A stretch of 64,000 bases of DNA from Bradyrhizobium sp. JYMT SZCCT0428 (GTDB lineage: Bacteria > Pseudomonadota > Alphaproteobacteria > Rhizobiales > Xanthobacteraceae): positions 1-64,000 of the forward strand of contig NZ_JAFCLS010000041.1 in NCBI RefSeq assembly GCF_018131075.1. The letters are read 5' to 3'. Shown here piece by piece: positions 16,930 through 25,276 of this stretch (positions within the stretch are counted from its first letter, which is position 1; each line of letters opens with the position of its first letter). A program made the translations under genes and the position numbers. The notes below the pieces were generated by a model, which was given only the letters and a program-made list of their open reading frames with translations, was not told where the DNA came from and made no database searches.

Positions 16930-18084
16930 ATGCGGGCACTTCAGGCTGCGTTGCGCAGGGGTTGGAAGTGGGCGCTTGGTAGACTTCGGTCACCCGAGGT
17001 CCTGAGCCCAACATCACGTGGCTCGTACCTGCTCGGCGGCATCGCTCGGGGTGGCGTTGCCGCTATTCCAGAACCGTCCGCGCTCCCGTGCTGGATGCAC
17101 GAACAGGTGGCTGCCGAACTTGACTTCTTCCGGGATGGCATCACACCCGCGCGGCTTGCGACCGCCGAACCGTTCTACGCGCACGAATACCACGATCACT
17201 ACGTCCACTATGCGGTGAGGGCCGGCAGGCTCCGTTGCCTGACGTCGTCCCGAAGCTTCCCAGCCTACATCGGCGAGAGGTTTCGGACGATGACCCCGGT
17301 GTTCAGGGTGCTGGCACCGACACTGCCAGACATCGACTTCGTCGTTTATCTCGGGGACGGATTCGATGGGTGGTCGAAGGGCTGTGATGCGCCGGTCCTC
17401 ACATTTTCGAAGCGCGCGGGTGTCGACGAAAACGGCCTCCTGATCCCCGATCCGCTCACCCTCGCGTCGGCCCGTCGACTGCGCGCAGAAGCGGAAGCTG
17501 GCTGTGCGGCGTTCCCTTGGGACTCGCGCGAGCCGCTGGCCTTCTGGCGCGGCTCCACCACCGGCGGCCCATTCAATCTTGACAATTATTCGGAGGGGGG
17601 GCGCTTCAGACTGATCGAATGGTCGCAGCGCCGACCCGATCTCGTCGATGCGTTGTTTACCGGCTTCCACGGTGCTTCGCCGGACATCGAGCCGATAGTG
17701 CGGGCCAACAGCTGGCTCGGCCAGGGTGTCGAGATTCGGGATCACTTCCGCTTCAAGTATCAGGTGCTGGTCGATGGATTCACTTCCCCCTGGCCACGCT
17801 TCTTCTGGGCATTGCACGGCGATTCGGCCATCCTGAAGCAAGAGTCGGGGCTGCTGGGCTGGTTCGACGCCGGCGTCGAACCGTGGGCGCATTACATACC
17901 GCTCGCGCCGGATCTCGCCGACCTGGATGAGCGTGTTGGCTGGGCGCGAACCCATGAGCAAGAAGTGCGTGCCATGGTCGGGCGGGCCTGTCGCTTCGCT
18001 TCCGGGAGTCTCTCCGACGCCGCACTGTTAGGCTATATGCGCCTGTTGCTCACGAGGTACGCCAGCCTGCTCAGGGGCTTCTGA
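16930..18084 (+). CDS. GT90-type glycosyltransferase, 384 aa
   Basis: A member of glycosyltransferase family 90 (CAP10/KDEL-type O-glucosyl- or xylosyltransferases, also LPS and capsule modifiers). Family signatures are FWRGSTTGG near the middle and the C-terminal block FKYQVLVDGF followed by WPRFFWALHGDSAILKQES, which forms the nucleotide-sugar site. The frame is open from a TTG at 16894, but ATG 16930 is the first good start. Length fits the family. It is convergent with a secreted beta-helix protein, and both could act on a surface polysaccharide. The acceptor is unknown. Confidence 0.85.
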   Translation: MRALQAALRRGWKWALGRLRSPEVLSPTSRGSYLLGGIARGGVAAIPEPSALPCWMHEQVAAELDFFRDGITPARLATAEPFYAHEYHDHYVHYAVRAGRLRCLTSSRSFPAYIGERFRTMTPVFRVLAPTLPDIDFVVYLGDGFDGWSKGCDAPVLTFSKRAGVDENGLLIPDPLTLASARRLRAEAEAGCAAFPWDSREPLAFWRGSTTGGPFNLDNYSEGGRFRLIEWSQRRPDLVDALFTGFHGASPDIEPIVRANSWLGQGVEIRDHFRFKYQVLVDGFTSPWPRFFWALHGDSAILKQESGLLGWFDAGVEPWAHYIPLAPDLADLDERVGWARTHEQEVRAMVGRACRFASGSLSDAALLGYMRLLLTRYASLLRGF

Positions 18085-18231
18085 CTACATCGTCAGGGGA
18101 TCGCATTTGACGACTAGGGGTATTTTTTCGGGGTGGAGAGAATTGACAGGCATCGGCCGCCGACACCGACTCGCGTGCTGGCGTCCCTCCGTTCCGCAAG
18201 TGGGTCGCAACGGGACTGATGATGCCTCGGT

Positions 18232-19815
18232 TCAAAAGGTAACGGTGGCCGTGCTGTTCGGTCCGCCCGCGCCAATCGTCGTGCTGCCAGCCACTATCGC
18301 GCTACCGAAGTAGTCCCTCGGACCAACGTTCAAGCCGAACAGTGCTGCGAGATCGACGCCTGCCGCAAGCATAGGTGAGCCCGGTTGCAGCTTATACGAA
18401 GCCGCCGCGCCCCTGCCGGGGTAATTCAGCATCGGATCCACGCAGAAGCCGACATTTGCCCCGCTGATCTTCTCCTGTCCCGTCGCTGTCTGCCAGGCAG
18501 CATAGGCGAGCACGCCGGTCCCCGAAGATGCCGCAGTGTAAGCGACGCTATTCCATGTGATCGAAAAAGACGATGCGAACCAATTATTCCCCGCGAAAGT
18601 AAGCACGGAGTTTCCCGTAACGGATGCTAGGTTGGTGACCCCGTAGCCATAGAAGATGTTATTTACGATGTTGCCGGTAATGCTGGCATCGGTCACGACG
18701 ACAACAGAATTGCTGCTGCCACGATTGTTGAAAAACGTATTACCGTAGGCGTGGACGTTGGTCATCGCGCCCGCGTCGGGGTTGGTCCCTATGTGCAGCT
18801 CGCCGTACACGGTGTTCGTGCAGTTATTCTCGCCAATGCAGAAGCGGACGCTGTTGTTGTCCCAGACGCCAGCGCCGGCGTAATTGTAGAGCAGGAAGCC
18901 TGCACCCTTGTTGCCGTAGGCATAGCAGTATTCGATGATGCAGCCGGTGCAATTGCCATCGATATCGAAGCCACCGCCGTCAGCCGTGTCCGAACTGGTG
19001 TTGTTGTAGCTGATGCAAGAGCGGATGATTACGTCATCGCTGTCATAGGTCCAAAAGCCGACGGGGCCGGAGTTCGAAAGCGCTCCATTTGAATAGGCCG
19101 TGCAATTATAAATCAGACCGGTGTCACAACTTCCTATGAACGCACCGTCGTCTCCGTTGTCGTGAACGGTACCGTTTTGGATCGTAATATATGAGTTGAT
19201 CCTGACGCCGGCCTCCCACCCATAAATCGAAAGGCCTTCGCCCCGATTGCTTGCCGAGACGAAATCTTCAACGGTGCAGCTAGTGAAGCCTGCTCCTGTC
19301 GCGTCGCCGCCGATCTGAATCCCGGCAGCACCGCACAGCGTCACATCGATATTCTTGATACTGATCTGCTGCGACGTTCCTGCGGACGTTCGGCTAAAAT
19401 AGATTCCGGTGCCGGTGCCAGCCATTCCCGGGCCGGTTACATTGATGCCGTTGATGGTGATGAAGGATTTGTTGACCGCCTTGATGCCGTCCGTGTTGGC
19501 GTTCGTTGGCGCAATAGTTGCGCGCCCAATGCCATAGGAACCGATTATAATGTCCGACAACACCGAACCCGAAGCAGGGATTACCATCGCGCCTGTAAAG
19601 GTGTCCCCACCTCGGAACACGACATAGTCGGTCACCGACAATTTCAGGGCGTTGAAAGCCGCGATGGTCTGCTTGGGGGTGTTGATCGTCAGCCCGTCAT
19701 TGGCGTCGCTGCCCGAGGTGGAAAAATAATAAGTGGGCATGCGTCCACTGCTTGACACTCCCCCAATGAGTGCGGTGTCCCGTGCAAACTGAAGGCTAAG
19801 TCCCAACCCGAACAT
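18232..19815 (-). CDS. Right-handed parallel beta-helix protein, 527 aa
   Basis: After a short N-terminal stretch, residues 27-480 consist of pectate-lyase-like rungs: MPTYYFSTSGSDANDGLTIN is the typical entry strand of beta-helix domains, followed by many short Asn/Gly turns (NKSFITINGINVTGPGM, CTAYSNG, CYAYGNKGAGFLLYNYAG). Proteins of this fold bind or cleave polysaccharide, as lyases, epimerases or tailspike-like proteins. No clear signal peptide is seen. Catalytic residues cannot be assigned by eye. It is convergent with the GT90 gene. Confidence 0.8.
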   Translation of the reverse strand: MFGLGLSLQFARDTALIGGVSSSGRMPTYYFSTSGSDANDGLTINTPKQTIAAFNALKLSVTDYVVFRGGDTFTGAMVIPASGSVLSDIIIGSYGIGRATIAPTNANTDGIKAVNKSFITINGINVTGPGMAGTGTGIYFSRTSAGTSQQISIKNIDVTLCGAAGIQIGGDATGAGFTSCTVEDFVSASNRGEGLSIYGWEAGVRINSYITIQNGTVHDNGDDGAFIGSCDTGLIYNCTAYSNGALSNSGPVGFWTYDSDDVIIRSCISYNNTSSDTADGGGFDIDGNCTGCIIEYCYAYGNKGAGFLLYNYAGAGVWDNNSVRFCIGENNCTNTVYGELHIGTNPDAGAMTNVHAYGNTFFNNRGSSNSVVVVTDASITGNIVNNIFYGYGVTNLASVTGNSVLTFAGNNWFASSFSITWNSVAYTAASSGTGVLAYAAWQTATGQEKISGANVGFCVDPMLNYPGRGAAASYKLQPGSPMLAAGVDLAALFGLNVGPRDYFGSAIVAGSTTIGAGGPNSTATVTF

Positions 19816-20132
19816 TATTCAACACCAGAACGCCGGTCGCAGCCGCGCCGATCTTATAAACATTTGTCGCCGCGAGGGCATGCCAACGCCCGGGGCGAGG
19901 TTGCCGAAGGTAGACCACGACCGCATCCTGTTCCAGAATTAACCTGCAGCGAGCGTATCAAGCTTGATGCGCGAGTTTCGTTGCCGCGTGCGAACGTAGG
20001 CCTACCATTCCGGTAGTCGTTCGGATTCGAAAGGTGTCCAGATCACCAATCAAGCGTACCGCTCGACCAGGGGCGCCGCTGTAGGCGGCGTCCCGCCCAA
20101 ATCGATCCTGCTGCACGCTTCACGGGACTGCC
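19816..20132. other. No gene recognised
   Basis: Gap between the beta-helix gene and the first PilZ gene. No clear frame or repeat was found. It must hold the promoters of both divergent genes. Confidence 0.4.
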
Positions 20133-20414
20133 ATGTTGACTGTCGAGCAAGTGCTGAAGTCCGCAGGTCGAGAACGTCGTGCGATCGGCCGGACGCGCAT
20201 CGATCGGAGCGCACTGTTATACTTTCATGGCGGGGCCGGTGTCTTTCCTTGCTGCGTTCGCGACGTGACGAATTCCGGAGCCGGCGTTCGTTTGGAGCGG
20301 CTAAACGTGTTGCCGGTGGAATTCGATCTGTCGTTCGATAATTTTCGGACGGTTCGGGAGTGTCGCTTGGTCTGGCGAGACGCTGACTTCGTCGGTGTCG
20401 CGTTCGGGGCCTGA
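20133..20414 (+). CDS. PilZ domain protein, 93 aa
   Basis: A single PilZ domain, the fold that binds cyclic di-GMP. The N-terminal RxxxR-like motif is RRAIGRTRIDRSA. The beta barrel follows with CCVRDVTNSGAGVRLE, close to the D/NxSxxG motif, and ends with CRLVWRDADFVGVAFG. It is first of three PilZ proteins within 2.5 kb. Ligand binding is expected from the motif but not certain, since the motif reads DVTNSGAG. A tiny membrane peptide follows 17 bases later. Confidence 0.85.
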   Translation: MLTVEQVLKSAGRERRAIGRTRIDRSALLYFHGGAGVFPCCVRDVTNSGAGVRLERLNVLPVEFDLSFDNFRTVRECRLVWRDADFVGVAFGA

Positions 20415-20431
20415 CCTTTGGGATCCAAAGC

Positions 20432-20524
20432 ATGACGAAACGCGAACGCGGCGATCTAATTTATGGGGTCGTCGCGAGCGCGCTCGTATTTGTATTCATG
20501 ATCATCATGATTTTCTCGCTATGA
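20432..20524 (+). CDS. Tiny membrane peptide, 30 aa
   Basis: A short basic head (MTKRERGDLI) followed by one hydrophobic helix of about 20 residues (YGVVASALVFVFMIIMIFSL). It begins 17 bases after the PilZ gene stop and may be co-transcribed with it. The ribosome binding site is weak (GGGA). Function unknown. Confidence 0.4.
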   Translation: MTKRERGDLIYGVVASALVFVFMIIMIFSL

Positions 20525-20988
20525 AGGTTTCGCTTGGCGGAAGTTACGCAGCGGCGCGCCGGCGACGCTCGGCCGGGTGGTCAACCAGTTGAATAAGATT
20601 TCGCGCAACCTCGCTCCCGCGCCCGTGGTGTTGACGTGATTGGCTAAGCAGCGGCCATGAAGCAGCCACGCGAGCGGACTCGTTCGAGGGTTAGAACCGC
20701 GCTGGCCCCTCGAGCGAGTCCACAAACGCCGCGCCGCCGGTTACGGAAGCTAATGATCCCGTCGATGGCGTCTGCACTGAAAACAACACAAGTAGGGGAA
20801 ACTCATACCGTGTGGCAAAAGAGCTACGGCGGCGTTTGGTTCGGCGAGGGTTCGATCCGACCTGTCGTTTCACAATCCTTTTTGAGCTGAGATGCAAAAA
20901 ATACGTGAAAGCTCTTGGCTCACGGCCGGTTGGTGTCTAATCTTCGTTTTTGGTCTGCTTTTTGGGTCTGCTTTTTTTGAGGCCATAT

Positions 20989-21186
20989 ATGAATTATTCC
21001 CAAATGAAGGACGAACGCCTCTTGGCGTTTTACGAGAACGTCCGTCAGCAAGTCGCATTGGATGCAGGAAGCCGCTACCGCTTTGCAGGCGAGGGCGTCC
21101 GCGCATACGCGGATAAGCTTCGCGAAGAAATGGACCGACGGCGGCTTAGGTTCACGCCCATCAATTGGCCGGAGGATGGTTGCTGA
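20989..21186 (+). CDS. Small hypothetical protein, 65 aa
   Basis: ATG 20989 has GAGG eight bases upstream. The product is a charged helical protein (MKDERLLAFYENVRQQVALD, then VRAYADKLREEMDRRRLRFT). The conserved look of both ends suggests a small rhizobial family. Another frame (20892-21116) encodes a hydrophobic helix overlapping its start, possibly an upstream membrane peptide cut by decay. Function unknown. Confidence 0.55.
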   Translation: MNYSQMKDERLLAFYENVRQQVALDAGSRYRFAGEGVRAYADKLREEMDRRRLRFTPINWPEDGC

Positions 21187-21500
21187 TTATGGGAAACCTA
21201 AATCGAGGTGCCAATTCAGGTTCGCGAACTGGTCGCGCTCGGCATTGAAAATGCTAAAGAGGCGCTGGTCTCTCTTCTTCGTGTGGTTAGATCGATTTCA
21301 CCCAGCTCTGCGGAATAGCGCGGCGTTTGCCGGGCCGTCCCAAACGGCTGCCCCGGCATTTGCGCCAGTGCGGTGCCCTTTAAGGGGTTAGTTACTAGTC
21401 CTTGTCAAGCTTTCCGCCATTGCAGCGCGACGAGCGATAGCGAATTTCCGAAACGCTTTAATCCGACCAGCCCGGCTGGCGGTCTCCATAGAGGCCCACT
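21187..21500. other. No gene recognised
   Basis: Spacer between two small genes. It contains frames without start signals only. Confidence 0.4.
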
Positions 21501-21635
21501 ATGTTCAAGGGCTTCGTGATTGCAGTCTTGCTTATGCTTGGTGCATCGCAGCTAGATCATTACTTCTGTAATGGCAGGTACACCGACGGTGCTATGTCGA
21601 TGCTGCGACAAATCAGGCACTCCTTTGGCAGTTGA
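21501..21635 (+). CDS. Small exported or membrane peptide, 44 aa
   Basis: MFKGFVIAVLLMLGASQLDH is a hydrophobic N-terminal helix (signal anchor), followed by a short polar tail with RYTD and MLRQIRHSF. The pattern recurs in tiny rhizobial proteins as far as I recall. No partner known. The upstream AGGCCC is a poor ribosome site. Confidence 0.5.
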   Translation: MFKGFVIAVLLMLGASQLDHYFCNGRYTDGAMSMLRQIRHSFGS

Positions 21636-21879
21636 AGGTCGCTTCGGTGGACGCCGCTGCGCGCAGGGTCCCGCGTCGGTAGTGGGCTGAGGGTCCGCGA
21701 ACGAATGGTGCCTCGGGGGTTGGCGCAGTCGATCGCTCTGAGCCCTAAAGCTGCCGCAAGTTACTTCCGGCCAGCGACTTTTGCTCGCCCTTTGGTGCAC
21801 GGCTCCGCGCACCTTCGTATCCGAGAACGGCGCAAGGAAACCGAAAGCCGCCGCTTTGAAAATCGGCAGCCGGGTGTCA

Positions 21880-22347
21880 CTAAATTTTGACCGGCCTTAT
21901 TTTCGCAGCCAAGCCTTTTGATGTGATGCGATATGCGGCGTTGTTCCCTTCGCCCCTGCGTTCAACCCAGCCGTTTCCAAGCAGTTTCGATATTAGTTTC
22001 GAGCTGTTCGGCAAACTCGCCGCACGCTGCCAATTAGTGTCACGCAAATACTGTAGAAACTGCCGTTCACGATGCGTGATTGCAGACTGCTCTTTCGTCT
22101 CAAACTCGACGCCGATCCGGTTCTGCTTGATCCAAACAATTCTACAGGTCCGAACGATCCGATCTCGCTCGGTCATCAATTGGAAGCAATTCGGGACAAA
22201 CGAGGCGTCGGGAACATCCAGGGCCGCACCGTCATCGGACATATTTGCAACTCGGCACCGCGTGCTCGAGCCCGATGCCGAAATGTAGGCCATTTCGTCA
22301 ACGTCGGTCCGCAGGGACTTTCTGCGCTCGTCGATAATCGAGGTCAT
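21880..22347 (-). CDS. PilZ domain protein with C-terminal winged-helix region, 155 aa
   Basis: Residues 5-85 form a PilZ domain: RRKSLRTDVDEMAYI provides the basic N-terminal switch, CRVANMSDDGAALDV is the D/NxSxxG-like motif, and CRIVWIKQNRIGVEFE is the last strand. Residues 90-150 look like a winged helix (LISKLLGNGWVERRGEGNNA then YRITSKGL), so cyclic di-GMP could control a DNA-binding output. The start nearly abuts the stop of the upstream PilZ gene, suggesting an operon. The PilZ-winged helix fusion is the point of interest. Confidence 0.8.
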   Translation of the reverse strand: MTSIIDERRKSLRTDVDEMAYISASGSSTRCRVANMSDDGAALDVPDASFVPNCFQLMTERDRIVRTCRIVWIKQNRIGVEFETKEQSAITHRERQFLQYLRDTNWQRAASLPNSSKLISKLLGNGWVERRGEGNNAAYRITSKGLAAKIRPVKI

Positions 22348-22608
22348 TCAGCAGAACGACACGCCAAGGCGCGTTCCTTTCCGCCATATGACGGTGCAAG
22401 GGTAGGTTTTCTTTTTTCGAACAACGATCAAAGTGAACTGATCGGGGACAAAACTCTGGGGAGCTGCGTCCAACGCAGCGCCGATTTCCGAAAGATTGCG
22501 AATAACGCAGAGGACAGAAAATTCGCCGAACCTGATCAAACCGCTATCGAGGACTTTTCGGCGCGGAGTGGTGCGAGCTTCGGTATCCGCTATTGCGATG
22601 GTTGTCAT
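22348..22608 (-). CDS. PilZ domain protein, 86 aa
   Basis: A stand-alone PilZ domain: TTPRRKVLDSG is the N-terminal basic motif, CVIRNLSEIGAALDA is the NxSxxG motif, and CTVIWRKGTRLGVSFC is the closing strand. It is immediately upstream of the PilZ-winged helix gene on the same strand with no spacer. Confidence 0.85.
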   Translation of the reverse strand: MTTIAIADTEARTTPRRKVLDSGLIRFGEFSVLCVIRNLSEIGAALDAAPQSFVPDQFTLIVVRKKKTYPCTVIWRKGTRLGVSFC

Positions 22609-23175
22609 CGGCTCACCTATGAAAACTAATCGTTAACGGTGGGCCCAATCCGTAAAGCGTCCGTAAAGCGGGCTGGAAAGTTACTGACGCGCTTAAAGCT
22701 TGGCTAACGCGCCGGGGCTGGCTCGTAAACCGCGAAGGTCGCATGTGCCGGCGACGGCGCCAAGGCCCAGGCGCTCCTAATACCGGCCCGTTTTGGCGCT
22801 TCTCGGCCGCGTGTTTCGTTTAATGTGGCCGGCGATCCGGACAATCCGCCTGCGTAGCTGGTTATCACCATGATCGTTGGCGCGAAGTTGGGCGCGGGTG
22901 CTTGGTACCGGTTCGACATAGCGACAGGAGGTGCGCCAGATATCACCCGGAGCCATAGAAGGCACACGCTGGTTCCGCGGCTACAATCAATATTGCGGGC
23001 ACCGACCGACAGGTTCACAAGCGCCCGTGAGCGGGAGGGGAGCTGCAACGCGGAAGTGTGGACAAGTATGCTCCCCGTCGTTCGGCTTCCTTTTGACGTC
23101 TCTAGTGGGTCGTGGGTAGTTATTACGGCAGGTTTCGGGCTGGAATGTTGACCTTCAACGTTGCACATTGGGGGC
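22609..23175. other. No gene recognised
   Basis: A long minus-strand frame (22704-23177) exists, but its product is compositionally random and has no start signal. I treat the region as non-coding. Confidence 0.4.
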
Positions 23176-23412
23176 ATGGAAACCCGCGAAGAAACCCTAT
23201 ACCGGTTGGCTTACATGTTGGGCCAACTGGACCCCGATATCAGGCTCACTATAGGGGTGAGGTATTTGGCGCGCGTGTTTGGGGGGACCGACCAAGATGC
23301 AGTCTCACGCGCGGAAGAGTTTGCCCAGGCGCATGGTTGCTCATTTCAGTTCGATAGAGCAACGGAGATTGGGACCTTCGTCCGCGCCCGTCCAATAGTT
23401 GGCAATGCCTGA
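23176..23412 (+). CDS. Hypothetical protein, 78 aa
   Basis: From ATG 23176: METREETLYRLAYMLGQLDP and a basic-hydrophobic middle (LTIGVRYLARVFGG), then a mixed end. It looks like a compact soluble alpha/beta protein. No family recognised. The next small gene overlaps its end by 8 bases, which implies coupling. Confidence 0.5.
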   Translation: METREETLYRLAYMLGQLDPDIRLTIGVRYLARVFGGTDQDAVSRAEEFAQAHGCSFQFDRATEIGTFVRARPIVGNA

Positions 23413-23563
23413 CAAGCACCCAAGCGCCCCCAACCATCTCGCCAAATTGATCATAGACATTGCGACGGGGGAGAAGCCTGACCGCCATCCCACGCCAGAG
23501 AGCGGGGGTAGGAACCCGGCTACAGAACCGGCCGCGTCGGTCAGTACTTCATCTGAAGGGTGA
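23405..23563 (+). CDS. Small hypothetical protein, 52 aa
   Basis: The frame from ATG 23405 reads PNHLAKLIIDIATGEKPDRH and then a polar Pro/Ser tail. The core is repeated at 61502-61558 with 53 of 57 bases identical and in an open frame there (DHLAKSIIDIATGEQPDRD), which argues for selection on the protein. The overlap with the upstream gene suggests translational coupling. Function unknown. Confidence 0.55.
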   Translation: MPDKHPSAPNHLAKLIIDIATGEKPDRHPTPESGGRNPATEPAASVSTSSEG

Positions 23564-23657
23564 TGATGAAAGTTCGCATTAACAATTCGCTAACCATCGT
23601 GACTTAGATTTCCCGCTGCGGAACCTGTGACTCGTGCCGCGCGCATCGGGTCCGAAC

Positions 23658-23993
23658 ATGCTCAAACACATCCTGACCATAGTCGTTGGCGTGGCGCTGG
23701 CAGGCTGCGCTTACCCACCGCCCCCGCTTAAATCAGGCAACAAACTCGCTTGGGACGGTTCAGGTCGAGACCCCAATCTTCCGCGCGCGGCTGTGCGCCC
23801 CAGACTTGCATCCGTGCCGGATCAAAATATCGAACGCGAAAGGGTACTCGCAACGCTTCGCCCCTATTCGGCGGCGTGGTGGGTCGTGCATGACGAAATC
23901 GAAACTGAAAGAGATCGTCGAACGAACGCGAAGCTCGTAATTTGTTTGGGATGCCTAGCGCAGGCCCCGGATATTACTGGCTCGATACCCTGA
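23658..23993 (+). CDS. Small lipoprotein, 111 aa
   Basis: MLKHILTIVVGVALAGCAYP is a classic lipoprotein signal with lipobox ALAGC, so the Cys would be lipidated and the protein anchored in the envelope. The mature part is short and polar, with RPYSAAWWVVHDEIETERDR as the most ordered stretch, and ends APDITGSIP. A GTG at 23634 is a possible earlier start, but ATG 23658 fits the signal. Function unknown. Confidence 0.7.
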   Translation: MLKHILTIVVGVALAGCAYPPPPLKSGNKLAWDGSGRDPNLPRAAVRPRLASVPDQNIERERVLATLRPYSAAWWVVHDEIETERDRRTNAKLVICLGCLAQAPDITGSIP

Positions 23994-24091
23994 GGGGGAA
24001 CTGACGCTCTGTTCACGCTTCTGGGCATTCATGGCCCTGCTTCACCTGCTACTATCCGGCGCGCGTTTTGCTCTGGCTACGGCATTGCGGG

Positions 24092-24485
24092 CTAGCCATT
24101 TTGAGCAGTCTCTGTGGCCGTCAGTGTGGAGATAGGATCTGGTTGGCTGGGGCGCGGCCGGATTGATCGTCCGCATTTGGAAGGATGGCCACCAGCCGAC
24201 GCTCCAGGCGATGCGGGCAAGCTTGTTGGCGGGGCGATTGCCAGCGCGCCGTGATGCAGCCGCTTCTTAGCCACATCGAGCGTCCGCTGGCTGACTCACT
24301 CCATTCCACGACCAGGCGCGCCGGATTGTGGCCTTTTCAATCCATTCGCCGACCGTGATTTTGCTGGGATCGACGTGTTCGCTCGTGCTCACGGCGTCCA
24401 GCAAGCTTCGGAGCTTTGTACGGGCCTCGGTCTTCGTACCGTTGGCAATTCCCGGAGGAGCCCGCCGATAATCTGGCAAGTACAA
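24092..24485 (-). pseudogene. Integrase remnant, N-terminal part
   Basis: The frame from 24485 encodes GTKTEARTKLRSLLDAVSTS and DPSKITVGEWIEKA, the typical start of integrases with a SAM-like core-binding domain. After a frameshift near 24300 the sequence continues as VSQRTLDVAKKRLHHGALA. Then it degenerates, and no catalytic domain follows. It may be from the same family as the dead integrase at 10725-11114. Confidence 0.6.
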
Positions 24486-24980
24486 GCTGTGCTGCTCTCA
24501 ATCGCTATTTTGAGGTACCTCTTTCGCCGCTTGGAAGTCCGTAGTCTTACGGTCTCTCAATCTCGGAAAGAGCTTTGACTTCTAACCGGATGAATCATAA
24601 CCAATTTTGCGACGCTATCGATTCATAGTTAAATCAATCTATGTGGCGTTGCATATGGACGGTAATTAGAATTTGCGGCAAGTTGCAGTCATTGAGTTAA
24701 GGAACGGCCTCGCGAATAGCAGCACGAATGAATGACGTCTGCGACTTTGTCTCTGATCAAATCAAGAGACGCGACAAAAAAATTTCGAACATGCGCGGTC
24801 CTTTGGGACTCGACATGAATAGGGCAGGGATTATGGCGTTCGGAGTAATTTCACAGTAGTTCCAGATTCTCTCCAGTGTCAGCGCGTTTGCGTTGATCGC
24901 GCGCCGAAAAATCGGCGGTGTCTTGTGAGATACTTTTCGAGTGCGATCGCACCTGCTCTGCGTTAGCAGAGGAGTGAGCC
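24486..24980. other. No gene recognised
   Basis: Rather AT-rich spacer upstream of the giant adhesin region. No convincing frame was found. It may contain control sequences for the adhesin, but I cannot define a promoter. Confidence 0.4.
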
Positions 24981-25235
24981 GTGGGACGCGTTGCGTTTAC
25001 TAAAAAGGCAGAGCCGGTCGACTGGTTCGAGATCGAATCGCGTCGCCAGGAAATTTCAGGTTTTTGCCGTTTTTCCATTTTTCCAATCGGACCGTCGATC
25101 GCTCCCACAAATGATTCACCAGCATTTTCTTCAGACGACTCCTTCGTTTCGCTGTCGTCTCACTTAGACATCATTGCAAAATTCCAGGCCGCGATCGCGG
25201 CATCCGGTTCATCGAACAGGCAGACGGCGCGATAG
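24981..25235 (+). CDS. Possible small protein upstream of the adhesin, 84 aa
   Basis: A GTG at 24981 is preceded by AGAGGAGTGAGCC, a good ribosome site. The first 30 residues (VAFTKKAEPVDWFEIESRRQ) look coded. The remainder is Ser/Phe-rich and uncertain. It lies 41 bases before the adhesin start, in the same direction. Confidence 0.35.
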   Translation: MGRVAFTKKAEPVDWFEIESRRQEISGFCRFSIFPIGPSIAPTNDSPAFSSDDSFVSLSSHLDIIAKFQAAIAASGSSNRQTAR

Positions 25236-25276
25236 TTGCGCGCGAATTTTACGAACAGAGTATTGGAGTATTTTTG

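Noticed and set aside
20680..20750. Possible tRNA-like string with GGGTTAGAACC
   Set aside because: No cloverleaf can be formed; arms do not pair.
22704..23177. Long minus-strand open frame of 157 codons
   Set aside because: Random composition, no start signal, no recognisable domain.
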